A DNA stretch of 12,368 nucleotides. Origin: Treponema sp. GTDB lineage: Bacteria > Spirochaetota > Spirochaetia > Treponematales > Breznakiellaceae. Shown here one piece after another: positions 1 to 8,304 of the stretch; positions within the stretch are counted from its first letter, which is position 1, and each line of letters opens with the position of its first letter. The position numbers and the translations under genes are program-made. Location of the stretch: contig JAISZZ010000067.1 of assembly GCA_031284385.1 (NCBI GenBank), positions 1 through 12,368 on the forward strand, given 5' to 3'. Below the pieces are notes generated by a model. The model ran no database searches. It worked only from the letters and a program-made list of their open reading frames with translations, and was not told the origin of the DNA.

Positions 1-29
1 ATAAATTCTATTTTTAATGTAGTTTTGGT

Positions 30-35
30 AAGGGA
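30..35 (+). promoter_or_regulatory. Shine-Dalgarno of rny
   Basis: AAGGGA lies about 6 nt upstream of the ATG at 42 and supports that start. No -10/-35 pair is evident in the 29 nt available before it. Confidence 0.6.
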
Positions 36-41
36 TAATAT

Positions 42-1571
42 ATGGATAGGATATTTTTTATAATCCTCCCTCTTACCGGGTTAACCTTAGGCTGGATCAT
101 TAGATGGCTTTATGCCAGATTTCAATTAACGGCGGCGGAGCAACTCGCCCGCCGCATTAGAGAAGATGCAGTAAAAGATGCTGACGCTATTAGGAAGGAG
201 ATGCTTCTTGAAGCGAAAGAAAAAATTATCAGCGAGCGTAATCACGCGGAAAGGGAGACTCGAGAAAGACGAGCGGAATTACAACGATTAGAACACCGTG
301 TCCTTCAACGGGAAGAGAGTATCGAGAAAAAACTCAGGCAGGCGGAACGTGTCGAACAGCAACTCGCAGAGAAGGAGAAGGTTTTTACCTCGCGCGAAAG
401 TGCGCTTTTACATGAGGAAGAGCGCTATCGTCTTGAATTGGAGCGTATTTCCGGTCTTACATCGGAAGAAGCCAAGTCTCAGATTATAAAGCATCTTGAA
501 AATGAGGCTTTGCATGACGCTCAGACTATAATCAACAAGATTGAGAGCGAGGCAAACATCACCGCCGAAAAAAAGGCTCAGGATATACTTGTCGCGGCTA
601 TTCAGCGTATAGCTACCGATGTTACAAGTGAAGTAACGGTCGCGAGCGTTCCGCTGCCCGATGACGAGATGAAGGGACGGATAATAGGACGCGAGGGGCG
701 CAATATCCGGACTTTTGAGACTATAACTGGTGTCGATATTATTATTGACGATACGCCTGAAGCGGTTGTAATTTCCTGTTTTGATCCGGTACGCCGTGAA
801 ATTGCCAAAATCGCGATGGACAGGCTGATTGCGGACGGACGTATTCATCCCGCAAGGATTGAAGAGGTTGTCGGCAAGGTTTCAAAGGATATTTCACAAA
901 AAATATTTGAGGAAGGCGAGAAGCTGATTTATGACCTTGGGATTCATAATATAAGTCAGGATGCGATTCGTATGCTTGGGCGGCTGTATTTCCGTACAAG
1001 CTACGGGCAAAATGTGCTGCGGCATTCAAAAGAGGTGGCTCAGCTTGCCAGCCTGCTTGCCGCCGAAATTGGTGCTAACCGCGAGCTTGCGAAGCGGGCG
1101 GCCGTGCTGCACGACATAGGCAAGGGTGTCGAGACGGATTCCGACTTGAATCACGCTGAGATTGGTATGGAAATGGCGCGTAAAATGGGAGAAGACCAGC
1201 GCGTTATCAATGCGATAGGTTCTCACCATGGCGATATTGAGCCTTCTTGTATAGAATCCGTGATAGTTCAAATCGCGGATGCAATATCGGCGGCAAGGCC
1301 GGGAGCGCGTAAGGAAACCGTTGACAACTATATTAAGCGTCTTAAAAATCTTGAGGGTATAGCGACAAGTTTTGGTGGAGTGGAGAAGGCTTTCGCGATT
1401 CAGGCCGGACGAGAGCTTAGGGTTGTAGTTCACAATGATCAGGTGAATGACGAGCAGGCGCGGCTCATGGCGCGAAATGTCGCTAAAAAGATAGAGGACG
1501 ATCTTCACTATCCGGGACGGATTAAAGTAACCATTATCAGAGAGTTGCGCATCATAGAGTATGCTAGATAA
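42..1571 (+). CDS. rny: Ribonuclease Y (membrane-anchored endoribonuclease)
   Basis: Endoribonuclease that starts mRNA decay at the inner face of the membrane. The 509-residue protein shows the full family order: an N-terminal membrane segment (about residues 4-24), a long charged coiled coil (about 30-175), a KH RNA-binding domain with GREG loop at residues 216-219, and an HD domain whose metal-binding pair is H357-D358 in VLHDIGKG. The end (YPGRIKVTIIRELRIIEYA) is the usual family C-terminus, and the length is normal, so the gene looks intact. The start is supported by an AAGGGA Shine-Dalgarno about 6 nt before the ATG. The reading frame runs 11 nt past a possible ATG of the next gene, a metallophosphoesterase, a pairing common in Firmicutes and spirochaetes. 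Identity is certain from domain order and motifs; only 41 nt of upstream sequence is present, so the promoter cannot be judged. Confidence 0.97.
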   Translation: MDRIFFIILPLTGLTLGWIIRWLYARFQLTAAEQLARRIREDAVKDADAIRKEMLLEAKEKIISERNHAERETRERRAELQRLEHRVLQREESIEKKLRQAERVEQQLAEKEKVFTSRESALLHEEERYRLELERISGLTSEEAKSQIIKHLENEALHDAQTIINKIESEANITAEKKAQDILVAAIQRIATDVTSEVTVASVPLPDDEMKGRIIGREGRNIRTFETITGVDIIIDDTPEAVVISCFDPVRREIAKIAMDRLIADGRIHPARIEEVVGKVSKDISQKIFEEGEKLIYDLGIHNISQDAIRMLGRLYFRTSYGQNVLRHSKEVAQLASLLAAEIGANRELAKRAAVLHDIGKGVETDSDLNHAEIGMEMARKMGEDQRVINAIGSHHGDIEPSCIESVIVQIADAISAARPGARKETVDNYIKRLKNLEGIATSFGGVEKAFAIQAGRELRVVVHNDQVNDEQARLMARNVAKKIEDDLHYPGRIKVTIIRELRIIEYAR

Positions 1572-2361
1572 CGACGTGAGTCTGCTGATGCTGGGTGATG
1601 TCGTTGGTAAACTGGGGCTTGCGGCTCTGGAACGCGGCCTTCCAGCGCTTATTGAACGGTACGGCGCGGACTTTGTTACGGTCAATGGCGAAAATTCCGC
1701 GATTTTTGGCATGACGGAACAGGATGCGCGGTGTATTCTGGCCGCCGGCGCAGATGTGATAACGTCTGGCAATCATGTTTGGGAGAAACGCCCGTTTTGG
1801 CAATTCATGGATGAGGAACGGCGTGTATTGCGTCCGGCAAACTACCCGTCTCCAGCCGCTGGACGCGGGTATATTACGGTTGAAAAAGGCGCTTTCCGTT
1901 TTCTGGTGATAAACCTTCAGGGACGCGAATATATGACCCCCATCGATTGTCCGTTTCGCGCCTTTGATGGAATACTGCTTGAAACGGAAGAGTCAGGCGG
2001 CGCTCCGTGTTTTGTGATTGTAGATTTTCACGCGGAATCGACACGGGAAAAGGAAGCGCTGGGTTTTTATGTTGACGGACGCGCCTCCGTGCTTGCCGGA
2101 ACTCATACCCATATTCAGACAGCCGATGAAAAAATATTACCCCACGGCGCGGCTTACATAAGCGATCTCGGAATGACCGGCGTTCTTAGCGGCATAATCG
2201 GCATGGACAAAGAAATTTGCATCGAGCGGGCGCGTAAACAGACAGCATACCCGTTTCGCGGCGCTGAAGGCACAGCGAGCATACAAGGTGTCTGCGTCCG
2301 CCTGCCGCCGGAAGGCGGGCCCGCGTTATCTATCGAAAGACTGAGCGTTCTCATAGATTAG
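1561..2361 (+). CDS. ymdB: YmdB-family metallophosphoesterase (TIGR00282 type)
   Basis: Dinuclear-metal phosphoesterase of the YmdB family; the Bacillus member hydrolyses 2',3'-cyclic nucleotides and interacts functionally with RNase Y. With numbering from 1561 (266 residues), the expected metal ligands are visible in order: D13 in LGDVVG, E44-N45 in VNGEN, N71-H72 in TSGNH, H157 in VDFHAE, and H182 and H184 in GTHTH, followed by the conserved DLGMTG. The length is typical and there is no sign of damage. The start is uncertain. The ATG at 1561 overlaps rny by 11 nt, while a GTG at 1576 (5 nt after the rny stop) would give the more usual family N-terminus, beginning SLLMLGDVVG. Neither has a clear Shine-Dalgarno, so translation is probably coupled to rny. 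The adjacency suggests joint expression with RNase Y in RNA metabolism; that link is inference here. Confidence 0.93.
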   Translation: MLDNDVSLLMLGDVVGKLGLAALERGLPALIERYGADFVTVNGENSAIFGMTEQDARCILAAGADVITSGNHVWEKRPFWQFMDEERRVLRPANYPSPAAGRGYITVEKGAFRFLVINLQGREYMTPIDCPFRAFDGILLETEESGGAPCFVIVDFHAESTREKEALGFYVDGRASVLAGTHTHIQTADEKILPHGAAYISDLGMTGVLSGIIGMDKEICIERARKQTAYPFRGAEGTASIQGVCVRLPPEGGPALSIERLSVLID

Positions 2362-2433
2362 TTTTGCTGAAATACTGCACGACTTGGCTTCGGTCTGCCG
2401 GCGGTTGGAGTATTATGGAGAGCTGTACAGTTC
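2362..2433. other. Convergent intergenic gap, no clear terminator
   Basis: The 72 nt between the converging ymdB and purL stops contain no stem followed by a T-run on either strand. Only a loose AATACT...AGTATT dyad (2372-2377 and 2409-2414) is seen. An 8-bp perfect dyad, CGCAAAAA (2439-2446) with TTTTTGCG (2470-2477), lies just inside the purL 3' end. It could act as a weak bidirectional stop, but its 23-nt loop makes this doubtful. Confidence 0.3.
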
Positions 2434-5400
2434 CTAACCGCAAAAATACTTTACGCCGCCTTCGAATAGTTTTTGCGTTTTGCATCCCGGTATATTTTTG
2501 TAAAGGTGGTCTCCGCGACGCTCGCTATGAGCCATCTTGCCGAGTATGCGGCCTGACGGGTCAGTAATGGCCTCAACCGCCATCATGCTGCCGGCTGGGT
2601 TGTAGCGCAAATCCATGCTGGCTCTGCCTTCAAGGTCAACGTACTGCGCCACTATCTGGCCGGCGCGGGCAAGCCTCTGAATCTCGTTCTTACCGGCGAC
2701 AAAACGCCCCTCGCCGTGGCTTACCGGTATAGTATGTATCGCGCCTGCCTCCTCGCTCAAAAACCAAGGCGACAGCGTGGAACAGATTCGAGTGCGGACA
2801 AGCAAACTTTGGTGGCGGCCTATCGTGTTAAATGTCAGAGTAGGACTGTCGTCTGTGATGTCCGTTATTTTTCCGAACGGCACAAGTCCTAGTTTTATCA
2901 GGGCTTGAAAGCCGTTACAGATACCGAGTATTAGGCCGTCCCGGTTTTCAAGCAGCCGCATTACCGCTTCCGCGACAGCCGTACCGCGAAAAAACGCCGC
3001 GATAAGTTTCGCACTGCCGTCCGGTTCATCGCCGCCTGAAAAACCACCGGGTATTACAAGCATATTAGCGCCGCCGATTTTTTCGGCAAGAAGCGCGGCG
3101 CTTTGCACTACGGAATCGGGATTCAAATTCTGTATTACAAAAATTTCAGGTTCCGCTCCCGCCTCACGGAGAGCGCGCGACGTGTCGTACTCGCAGTTTG
3201 TTCCCGGAAATACCGGAATGAGCGCGCGCGGTTTTACGTTGATGGGTTTTGTTTGAATATTTTTTTGCCTGTAATCAAATGTTGGAACGGCTTCAATCGT
3301 ACTTTCTTTTGGATGACAGGGAAACAGTTCTTCAAACACGTTTACCCATATATCATTGAGCGGTTTCAAATCTATCGTCTGCCCATTGATAATAAAAACA
3401 TAATCAGAAATTGTTTTTCCAACAGATTCAATAAAAATATTATCAGAATCTGTTTTAATATTTTGTATAGTTACGGAATCATTTAATTCAACAAGAAATG
3501 AAAGCGCAGCGTATTCAAAAAATTTATTTTCATCAATATTTTTTTCAAATTGAATACCGTTTCTATTCCCGCAGCACATTTTGAACAACGCCTCCATCGC
3601 GCCGAAACGGGAAGCAATATAAACTGAAACGGCCTTTTTTTCCGCTGTCAAATTTTCAATCAGCTTGAGCGCTTCCATAAAACTTTTTGCCTCCGGGCGG
3701 AGTCCGCGGTATTCACCGCGGTAAATACCGCGGTATTTACCGTTGTATTTAAGTCGTATCCAAATAATTGAGTGTCCTGGTTTTTTGAATTCACCACTGA
3801 TGATGTTTGACGATTTCCCGATGGAAACGGCGAATGATACCAGAGAGGGAGGCACGTCAAGTTTTTCAAACGAGCCGGACATCGAATCTTTGCCTCCTAT
3901 CGCGGCCGCGCCGAAATCAATCTGAGCCTGAAGAGCGCCGAGCAGCGCGGCAAGTGGGAGACCCCAGCGTGTGCCGCTGTTTCCCAGACGCGGAAAGTAT
4001 TCCTGAAAACTTAAATAAACATTGCTAAGCGGAAAACCGGCGGCGATGAGTTTTCCTATGCTTTCCAAAACGGCGATATACGCACCATCGTACGGACTCA
4101 CTTCTGATATGTAAGGGTCAAAGCCAAAGGCCATGCCGCTGCAAGTATCGGTCTCGCCTTCCTCCACGGGCAGTTTTGCGGCCATACATTGCGCCGGCGT
4201 AAGCTGGTAGATGCCGCCCGCCGGCATCAACACCGCGCCCGCACCTATTGTCGAATCAAAACGCTCGAACAAGCCCTTCCGGCAGCACACATTAAAATCG
4301 GCAAGCAGGGCTGCCAGCCGGCGGGTCAATGTCGCTCCGGTCGTAACAGCGGCCGGGTTTAGGGACGGCGGAACGCGGGGCGAGGTTAAAGCGCCGGGCG
4401 CGCCGCGTCCGGTATCCTCTGAGGAACGGGCAATCCGCGCCGAAGCGTGTTTTTCCGCGCCGGCGGAATTCAAAAAATCGCGGGAAATGTCTACAATCGT
4501 CCCGCCCCGCCATTTCATCACAAGGCGTTTTTCATCCGTAACGGCGGCCACAACTGTCGCCTCAAGGTTTTCTCCGGCGGCGCGTGCAATAAACTCTTCA
4601 GCGTCCGCCTTGCTCACGACTACGGCCATCCGTTCCTGACTCTCGCTGATTGCAAGCTCCGTGCCGTCAAGCCCATCATACTTTTTTGGCACGGCATCCA
4701 AGTCTATAGAAAGACCGGAAGCAAGCTCGCCTATCGCGACAGAAACCCCGCCCGCGCCAAAATCGTTGCAGCGTTTTATCATACGCGCCGCCTGAGCATC
4801 ACGGAACAGGCGCTGCAAACACCTCTCAACCGGAGCGTTCCCTTTTTGCACCTCCGCGCCGCACGTTTCCAAGCTCTCTTTTTTATGCGCCTTTGACGAA
4901 CCGGTAGCGCCGCCGCAGCCGTCCCGCCCTGTCCGACCTCCAACCATGATTACAAGGTCTCCTGAGCTAGGCTCTTCCCGTCTTACGTTTGCCGCCGGAA
5001 CCGCGCCCAGAACCGCCCCTATCTCCATTCGCTTTGCCGTGTAACCCTCGTGGTAAAATTCTTCCACAAGTCCGGTGGCGAGCCCCACCTGATTCCCATA
5101 GCTTGAATAGCCCTGCGCCGCCGTAGTTACAAGTTTGCGCTGCGGCAGTTTGCCCTCAGGCGTATCTTCAATAGGCGTGAACGGATTGCCCGCGCCGGTT
5201 ACGCGCATAGCTTGGTAAACATAGGCGCGTCCTGAAAGCGGATCGCGTATCGCGCCTCCTATGCAGGTAGCCGCGCCGCCAAACGGCTCAATTTCGGTAG
5301 GATGATTGTGCGTTTCGTTCTTGAACAGTAAAAGCCAGTCTTCGTCCTTTCCGTCGTGGTCAATTTTTATTTTTACCGAACAGGCGTTGTTTTCAAGACT

Positions 5401-6270
5401 CCTGTCCCAATTTTTTAACCCGCCTTCCAGCGATAAATATTTTGCGCCGATGGTCGCTATATCCATCAGAGTTACGGGCGTGTTTTCGTTTTTATATACC
5501 TGTTTTCGTATATCTAAATAGAGCCGGTATGTTTCTTGTATGCTGTTATCCGCGCCGTCCGTCTCAATCTCTATATCGTCAAGAATTGTTGAAAATGTCG
5601 TGTGGCGGCAGTGGTCGCTCCAATAAGTGTCTATCACGCGGAGTTCCGTTATCGTTGGATTCCGTTTTTCACTCTTGAAATAATCTACGCAAAATTCAAT
5701 ATCGTCCTCGTCCATCGCCAGCGAATATGTCTCGATAAATTGTTTTAGGCCGGATTTTTTCATGCTGATAAAGCCGTCGATGATTTCAATGCCGCTGGGT
5801 TCGGCGTAATGAGTTTGCAGCGAGTCTTTTTCGGCTAGATGGGCAAGGCGGCTGTCAACTGGATTTATCAAATAGTTTTCGATTCTATTTTTGTCATCAT
5901 CCGTTAGGCGGCCTTCAAACAGGTATACTCTCGCGTTCAGCACACGCGGACGCTCGCCGTGAGATATTAACTGTATACATTCCTCGGCGGATGCCGCCCT
6001 TTGGTCGAACTGTCCGGGCAAGTATTCAACGGCGCGGATAAAATCAGACTGCGGAAGCTGGTGGTAAACATTATCGACAGGCGGATAACTCAAAACCGTC
6101 TGTACGCATCGCTCGAACAGTTCCTCGTCAATTCCCTCAATGTCGTAACGATGGACGATTCTTGTTTTAACCAGCCCGCTAATATTTAGTATTTTAACGA
6201 GTTCCGCCTGCAAAGCCGCCGCCTCGACTGCGAATTCCGCTTTTTTTTCAACATATACACGGTATACCAT
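2434..6270 (-). CDS. purL: Phosphoribosylformylglycinamidine synthase, single-chain clade II (PurL with PurQ domain)
   Basis: Fourth step of de novo purine synthesis: FGAR + ATP + glutamine to FGAM. The 1278-residue protein fuses synthetase and glutaminase. It has an N-terminal PurS-like region (about 1-75), the first AIR-synthase-like half with TYWSDHCRHTTF (215-226) and FKNETHNHPTEIEPFGGAATC (316-336), the second half with SPYDGAY and IGGKDSMSG (791-799), and a class I glutaminase domain from about residue 1013. The glutaminase triad is visible: C1118 in GICNGFQ, H1248 and E1250 in AHSERR. This architecture matches the clade II form (TIGR01857) known mainly from Firmicutes. The start ATG at 6270 has only a weak GGTAAG upstream. 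Two oddities are in frame: an Ala/Pro/Ser-rich linker at residues about 603-648, and four YxGx repeats at 842-857 encoded by 12-bp units. The frame is open throughout and all catalytic motifs are present, so the enzyme is probably active. Confidence 0.97.
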   Translation of the reverse strand: MVYRVYVEKKAEFAVEAAALQAELVKILNISGLVKTRIVHRYDIEGIDEELFERCVQTVLSYPPVDNVYHQLPQSDFIRAVEYLPGQFDQRAASAEECIQLISHGERPRVLNARVYLFEGRLTDDDKNRIENYLINPVDSRLAHLAEKDSLQTHYAEPSGIEIIDGFISMKKSGLKQFIETYSLAMDEDDIEFCVDYFKSEKRNPTITELRVIDTYWSDHCRHTTFSTILDDIEIETDGADNSIQETYRLYLDIRKQVYKNENTPVTLMDIATIGAKYLSLEGGLKNWDRSLENNACSVKIKIDHDGKDEDWLLLFKNETHNHPTEIEPFGGAATCIGGAIRDPLSGRAYVYQAMRVTGAGNPFTPIEDTPEGKLPQRKLVTTAAQGYSSYGNQVGLATGLVEEFYHEGYTAKRMEIGAVLGAVPAANVRREEPSSGDLVIMVGGRTGRDGCGGATGSSKAHKKESLETCGAEVQKGNAPVERCLQRLFRDAQAARMIKRCNDFGAGGVSVAIGELASGLSIDLDAVPKKYDGLDGTELAISESQERMAVVVSKADAEEFIARAAGENLEATVVAAVTDEKRLVMKWRGGTIVDISRDFLNSAGAEKHASARIARSSEDTGRGAPGALTSPRVPPSLNPAAVTTGATLTRRLAALLADFNVCCRKGLFERFDSTIGAGAVLMPAGGIYQLTPAQCMAAKLPVEEGETDTCSGMAFGFDPYISEVSPYDGAYIAVLESIGKLIAAGFPLSNVYLSFQEYFPRLGNSGTRWGLPLAALLGALQAQIDFGAAAIGGKDSMSGSFEKLDVPPSLVSFAVSIGKSSNIISGEFKKPGHSIIWIRLKYNGKYRGIYRGEYRGLRPEAKSFMEALKLIENLTAEKKAVSVYIASRFGAMEALFKMCCGNRNGIQFEKNIDENKFFEYAALSFLVELNDSVTIQNIKTDSDNIFIESVGKTISDYVFIINGQTIDLKPLNDIWVNVFEELFPCHPKESTIEAVPTFDYRQKNIQTKPINVKPRALIPVFPGTNCEYDTSRALREAGAEPEIFVIQNLNPDSVVQSAALLAEKIGGANMLVIPGGFSGGDEPDGSAKLIAAFFRGTAVAEAVMRLLENRDGLILGICNGFQALIKLGLVPFGKITDITDDSPTLTFNTIGRHQSLLVRTRICSTLSPWFLSEEAGAIHTIPVSHGEGRFVAGKNEIQRLARAGQIVAQYVDLEGRASMDLRYNPAGSMMAVEAITDPSGRILGKMAHSERRGDHLYKNIPGCKTQKLFEGGVKYFCG
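3700..3747 (-). repeat. In-frame 12-bp tandem repeat (four units) with embedded palindrome in purL
   Basis: Read on the minus strand, four 12-nt units follow the pattern TAC-CGC-GGT-NNN; the first has AAC in the second codon and the last has GGA in the third. They encode YNGK, YRGI, YRGE and YRGL. Within them, 3719-3742 is a perfect 24-bp palindrome centred on CCGCGG. The repeat lies between the strand HSIIWIRL and the helix beginning EAKSFMEAL, so it most likely forms a surface loop. Other clade II enzymes, as I recall them, have an ordinary non-repetitive loop there. Confidence 0.85.
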
Positions 6271-6579
6271 GTCTGCTTACCACGCTTTATTTTAGATTTT
6301 GGATACGCTGTTTGGGTCAAAGATGACGCTATTTTTATGCTGCGCCGGCTCGCCGCCATGCGTGTTACGCCTCGACTGTTTGACAAAATACGGCAGCCAA
6401 ACGAGTCTGTCCATAAATTTTACTGTATATAAAAGACTTGCTATGTGGAATAGGGACGCTCCGGGGCGCGGGGCAGAGGCGATATTGACAGCTCAAGGAG
6501 TTACAGGATAGCACGGCATAAACACAAGCCCCCCTCCCCCATTCGTCAAGTGCAAAGTTGTCCGTGTACTTGTCATGGT
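6271..6579. other. 309-nt gap between sigma-54 activator and purL
   Basis: I see no convincing gene in this gap. Its composition changes along its length. C6-T-C5 lies at 6529-6540, and two G4 runs separated by CGC lie at 6463-6473; these could pair across about 55 nt on either strand's RNA. An AT-rich stretch at about 6411-6434 and the final 50 nt before purL are the most promoter-like parts on the minus strand, but no good -35/-10 pair is present. The longest open minus-strand stretch is about 64 codons ending at 6292, with an internal ATG at 6414; it has no Shine-Dalgarno and resembles no family I know. The gap may hold a structured leader for purL, a repeat remnant, or a decayed gene. Confidence 0.4.
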
Positions 6580-8265
6580 TCACTGTTGATCCACGATAGT
6601 CTGCGGAACGCGTGCGTCCTTGCGAAAGACTCGCCAATTTATGCCGTAGTGGTGGATGCGAAGCCCCATTTGCCGCTCCGTTATGCCAAGAATACGCGCC
6701 GCCGCAGACATATTGCCCTCGCTGTTTTTTAACGCCTCCGTTATCATCTCTTTTTCAAGGCGTGAAAGCGCGGCATCCAGCGTGGTAGTCAGCTCAGTGT
6801 TTGTCGATGCCGCCGATTGCAGGCTAGGCGGCAAGTTGTATGAATGAATCACCATGTCCTTGGACAGAATTACCGCCCGCTCGATACAGTTTTCAAGCTC
6901 GCGCACATTACCCGGCCAGTGGTAATTTGTCAACAAATCTATGGCGAGGCTGGAAATACGTTTTATCAGTTTTCCATTTTTTTCGGCGTACTTTTCAGTA
7001 AAATGATCGGCAAGCAGCATGATGTCGCTTTTTCGCTGCCGCAGTGGGGGCGTATGCAGCATGAACACATTCAGACGATAAAAAAGGTCCTCACGGAAAC
7101 GCCCCGCCTTCACCTCTTCCTCCAAATCGCGGTTGCTGGCCGCGATGATTCGTACATCAACCTTGATAGTTTGAGTGCCGCCGACACGCTCAAAGTCCCT
7201 TTCCTGTATCACACGGAGTAGTTTTACCTGTATCTGAGGCGGGAGCTCTCCAATCTCATCAAGAAATATCGTGCCGGTATTCGCCACCTCGAAACGCCCC
7301 TTACGCTGACTTATCGCTCCCGTGAAAGCGCCCTTTTCGTGTCCAAAAAGCTCGCTTTCGATTACAGATTCGGGCAGGGCGGCGCAATTTACTTTGAGGA
7401 ATGGCCGTCCGCCGCGTTTTGAGAGTCTGAAAATCTCCGCCGCCACAAGTTCCTTTCCCGTGCCGCTTTCACCCGTAATAAGTACGTTTGCGTCCGTAGG
7501 GGCAACCTGCGTTACAAGCGCATACATATCCCGTATCGCGCTGCTAGTCCCTATCATAGCGCTGTTTGCGTCGATACGGCCCAGTTTAGAACAGGCAGGC
7601 TCTTCACTCAAAGTCTTATTCTTGCCGTCGTTTCCGTTAGCGCCATCGCTGCCAAAAAAAGTGTGGGTTAGCCTGTACTGTTCTTCCATGATTCGTTCCC
7701 GCAATTTTGCCGAATCCGATATTATGGCGGCAATTTTTTCAAGCAGCATACGGTCATGGGTCATAATTTTTTCAGCGAAGGGATTGGTATCGCCGTTTGT
7801 GGATATGCGCCGCTCGGCGCTCAACGTGCCGATAACGCCGCCGGATGCCCGGATGGGCACGCAGCAATAACTCATGCCGGCCATATCTTCACGCTTCCGG
7901 TTCTTGGCGCGGTTCAAAAAACGCTCATCTTTTGATAGGTCCGGCACAGAAATCGCTATTCCAGTCTCAAAAACTCTGCCTACCAAGCCCTCGCCAAGAC
8001 GGTAAACGCCGCGTTCCTTCTCTTCCGGAGTCAGCCCGTAAGCCTCTTCAATCTTCAAAAGACCGGTTGCGCGGTTCAAAAGAGTTATCATTCCGTACTT
8101 TAGGGATGCCCTGACCTCCAAAATACTTAACACCGGACCTAAAGCCGAGCGTAGTTCTACGTGTTTATCAAGAGATCGCGCAATATCAAAGAGTAACTCC
8201 AACTCACGCATCTCTGAATATTCCATTTGAGCGTTGTCTGTTACAACAGAAATGCTGGAGACCAT
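6580..8265 (-). CDS. NifA-like sigma-54-dependent transcriptional activator (GAF-AAA+-Fis HTH)
   Basis: Enhancer-binding activator that remodels sigma-54 RNA polymerase using ATP. The 561-residue protein has a GAF sensor domain (about 20-185), a hydrophilic Gly/Asn-rich linker (about 200-230), an AAA+ domain (about 235-470) and a Fis-type helix-turn-helix (about 498-545). Core motifs are complete: Walker A GESGTGKE (265-272), GAFTGA sigma-54 loop (312-317), Walker B TIFLDEIGE (332-340), ASNRD (376-380), arginine fingers in REDLFYRL, and sensor II GNVREL (452-457). The GAF-AAA-Fis order and the sequence resemble NifA, but the interdomain CxxxxC pair of oxygen-sensitive NifA proteins is absent. 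No nif gene is in view, so the nifA symbol is withheld. The start is uncertain: at the ATG at 8265 the AGGA is only 1 nt away, and an in-frame stop bars a longer protein, so M14 is an alternative. It follows pyrE by 39 nt. Fourteen residues after the HTH look unrelated to the family. Confidence 0.93.
   Translation of the reverse strand: MVSSISVVTDNAQMEYSEMRELELLFDIARSLDKHVELRSALGPVLSILEVRASLKYGMITLLNRATGLLKIEEAYGLTPEEKERGVYRLGEGLVGRVFETGIAISVPDLSKDERFLNRAKNRKREDMAGMSYCCVPIRASGGVIGTLSAERRISTNGDTNPFAEKIMTHDRMLLEKIAAIISDSAKLRERIMEEQYRLTHTFFGSDGANGNDGKNKTLSEEPACSKLGRIDANSAMIGTSSAIRDMYALVTQVAPTDANVLITGESGTGKELVAAEIFRLSKRGGRPFLKVNCAALPESVIESELFGHEKGAFTGAISQRKGRFEVANTGTIFLDEIGELPPQIQVKLLRVIQERDFERVGGTQTIKVDVRIIAASNRDLEEEVKAGRFREDLFYRLNVFMLHTPPLRQRKSDIMLLADHFTEKYAEKNGKLIKRISSLAIDLLTNYHWPGNVRELENCIERAVILSKDMVIHSYNLPPSLQSAASTNTELTTTLDAALSRLEKEMITEALKNSEGNMSAAARILGITERQMGLRIHHYGINWRVFRKDARVPQTIVDQQ
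8237..8250. promoter_or_regulatory. Perfect dyad at the 5' end of the activator gene
   Basis: TCTGTT-AC-AACAGA is a perfect inverted repeat, overlapped by GTTGT-N5-ACAAC (8233-8247). It lies in codons 6-11 of the activator gene. A dyad this close to a regulator's start could be a binding site, but it may be chance, and the coding constraint is unknown. Confidence 0.2.
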
Positions 8266-8304
8266 ATCCTATTATTACATTTTTGTAGTTTTTATACAAG
8301 ATAG

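Noticed and set aside
1026..1772. 248-codon open frame on the minus strand opposite rny and the start of ymdB
   Set aside because: It lies wholly antisense to a certain gene pair, resembles no family, and has no Shine-Dalgarno; it is a by-product of codon use.
2364..2567. 67-codon plus-strand ORF after ymdB
   Set aside because: It overlaps the end of purL antisense, lacks a ribosome site and looks like no known protein.
6344..6358. TGGC-N9-GC match resembling a sigma-54 -24/-12 promoter upstream of purL on the minus strand
   Set aside because: Only the TGGC and GC cores fit. The flanking A, C, G and TT consensus bases are missing, and the segment is GC-rich enough to match by chance.
6292..6414. 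40-codon minus-strand ORF (MDRLVWLPYF...) in the gap before purL
   Set aside because: No Shine-Dalgarno and no recognisable family. The open frame extends upstream without a start, so it could be chance or a decayed fragment.
7322..7870. 182-codon plus-strand frame opposite the sigma-54 activator
   Set aside because: Antisense to a gene with all family motifs, and its Ser/Ala/Pro-rich translation is typical of shadow frames.
8284..8300. TTGTA-N7-TACAA dyad between pyrE and the activator gene as a terminator
   Set aside because: The 5-bp AT-only stem is too weak, and no T-run follows in the direction of transcription.
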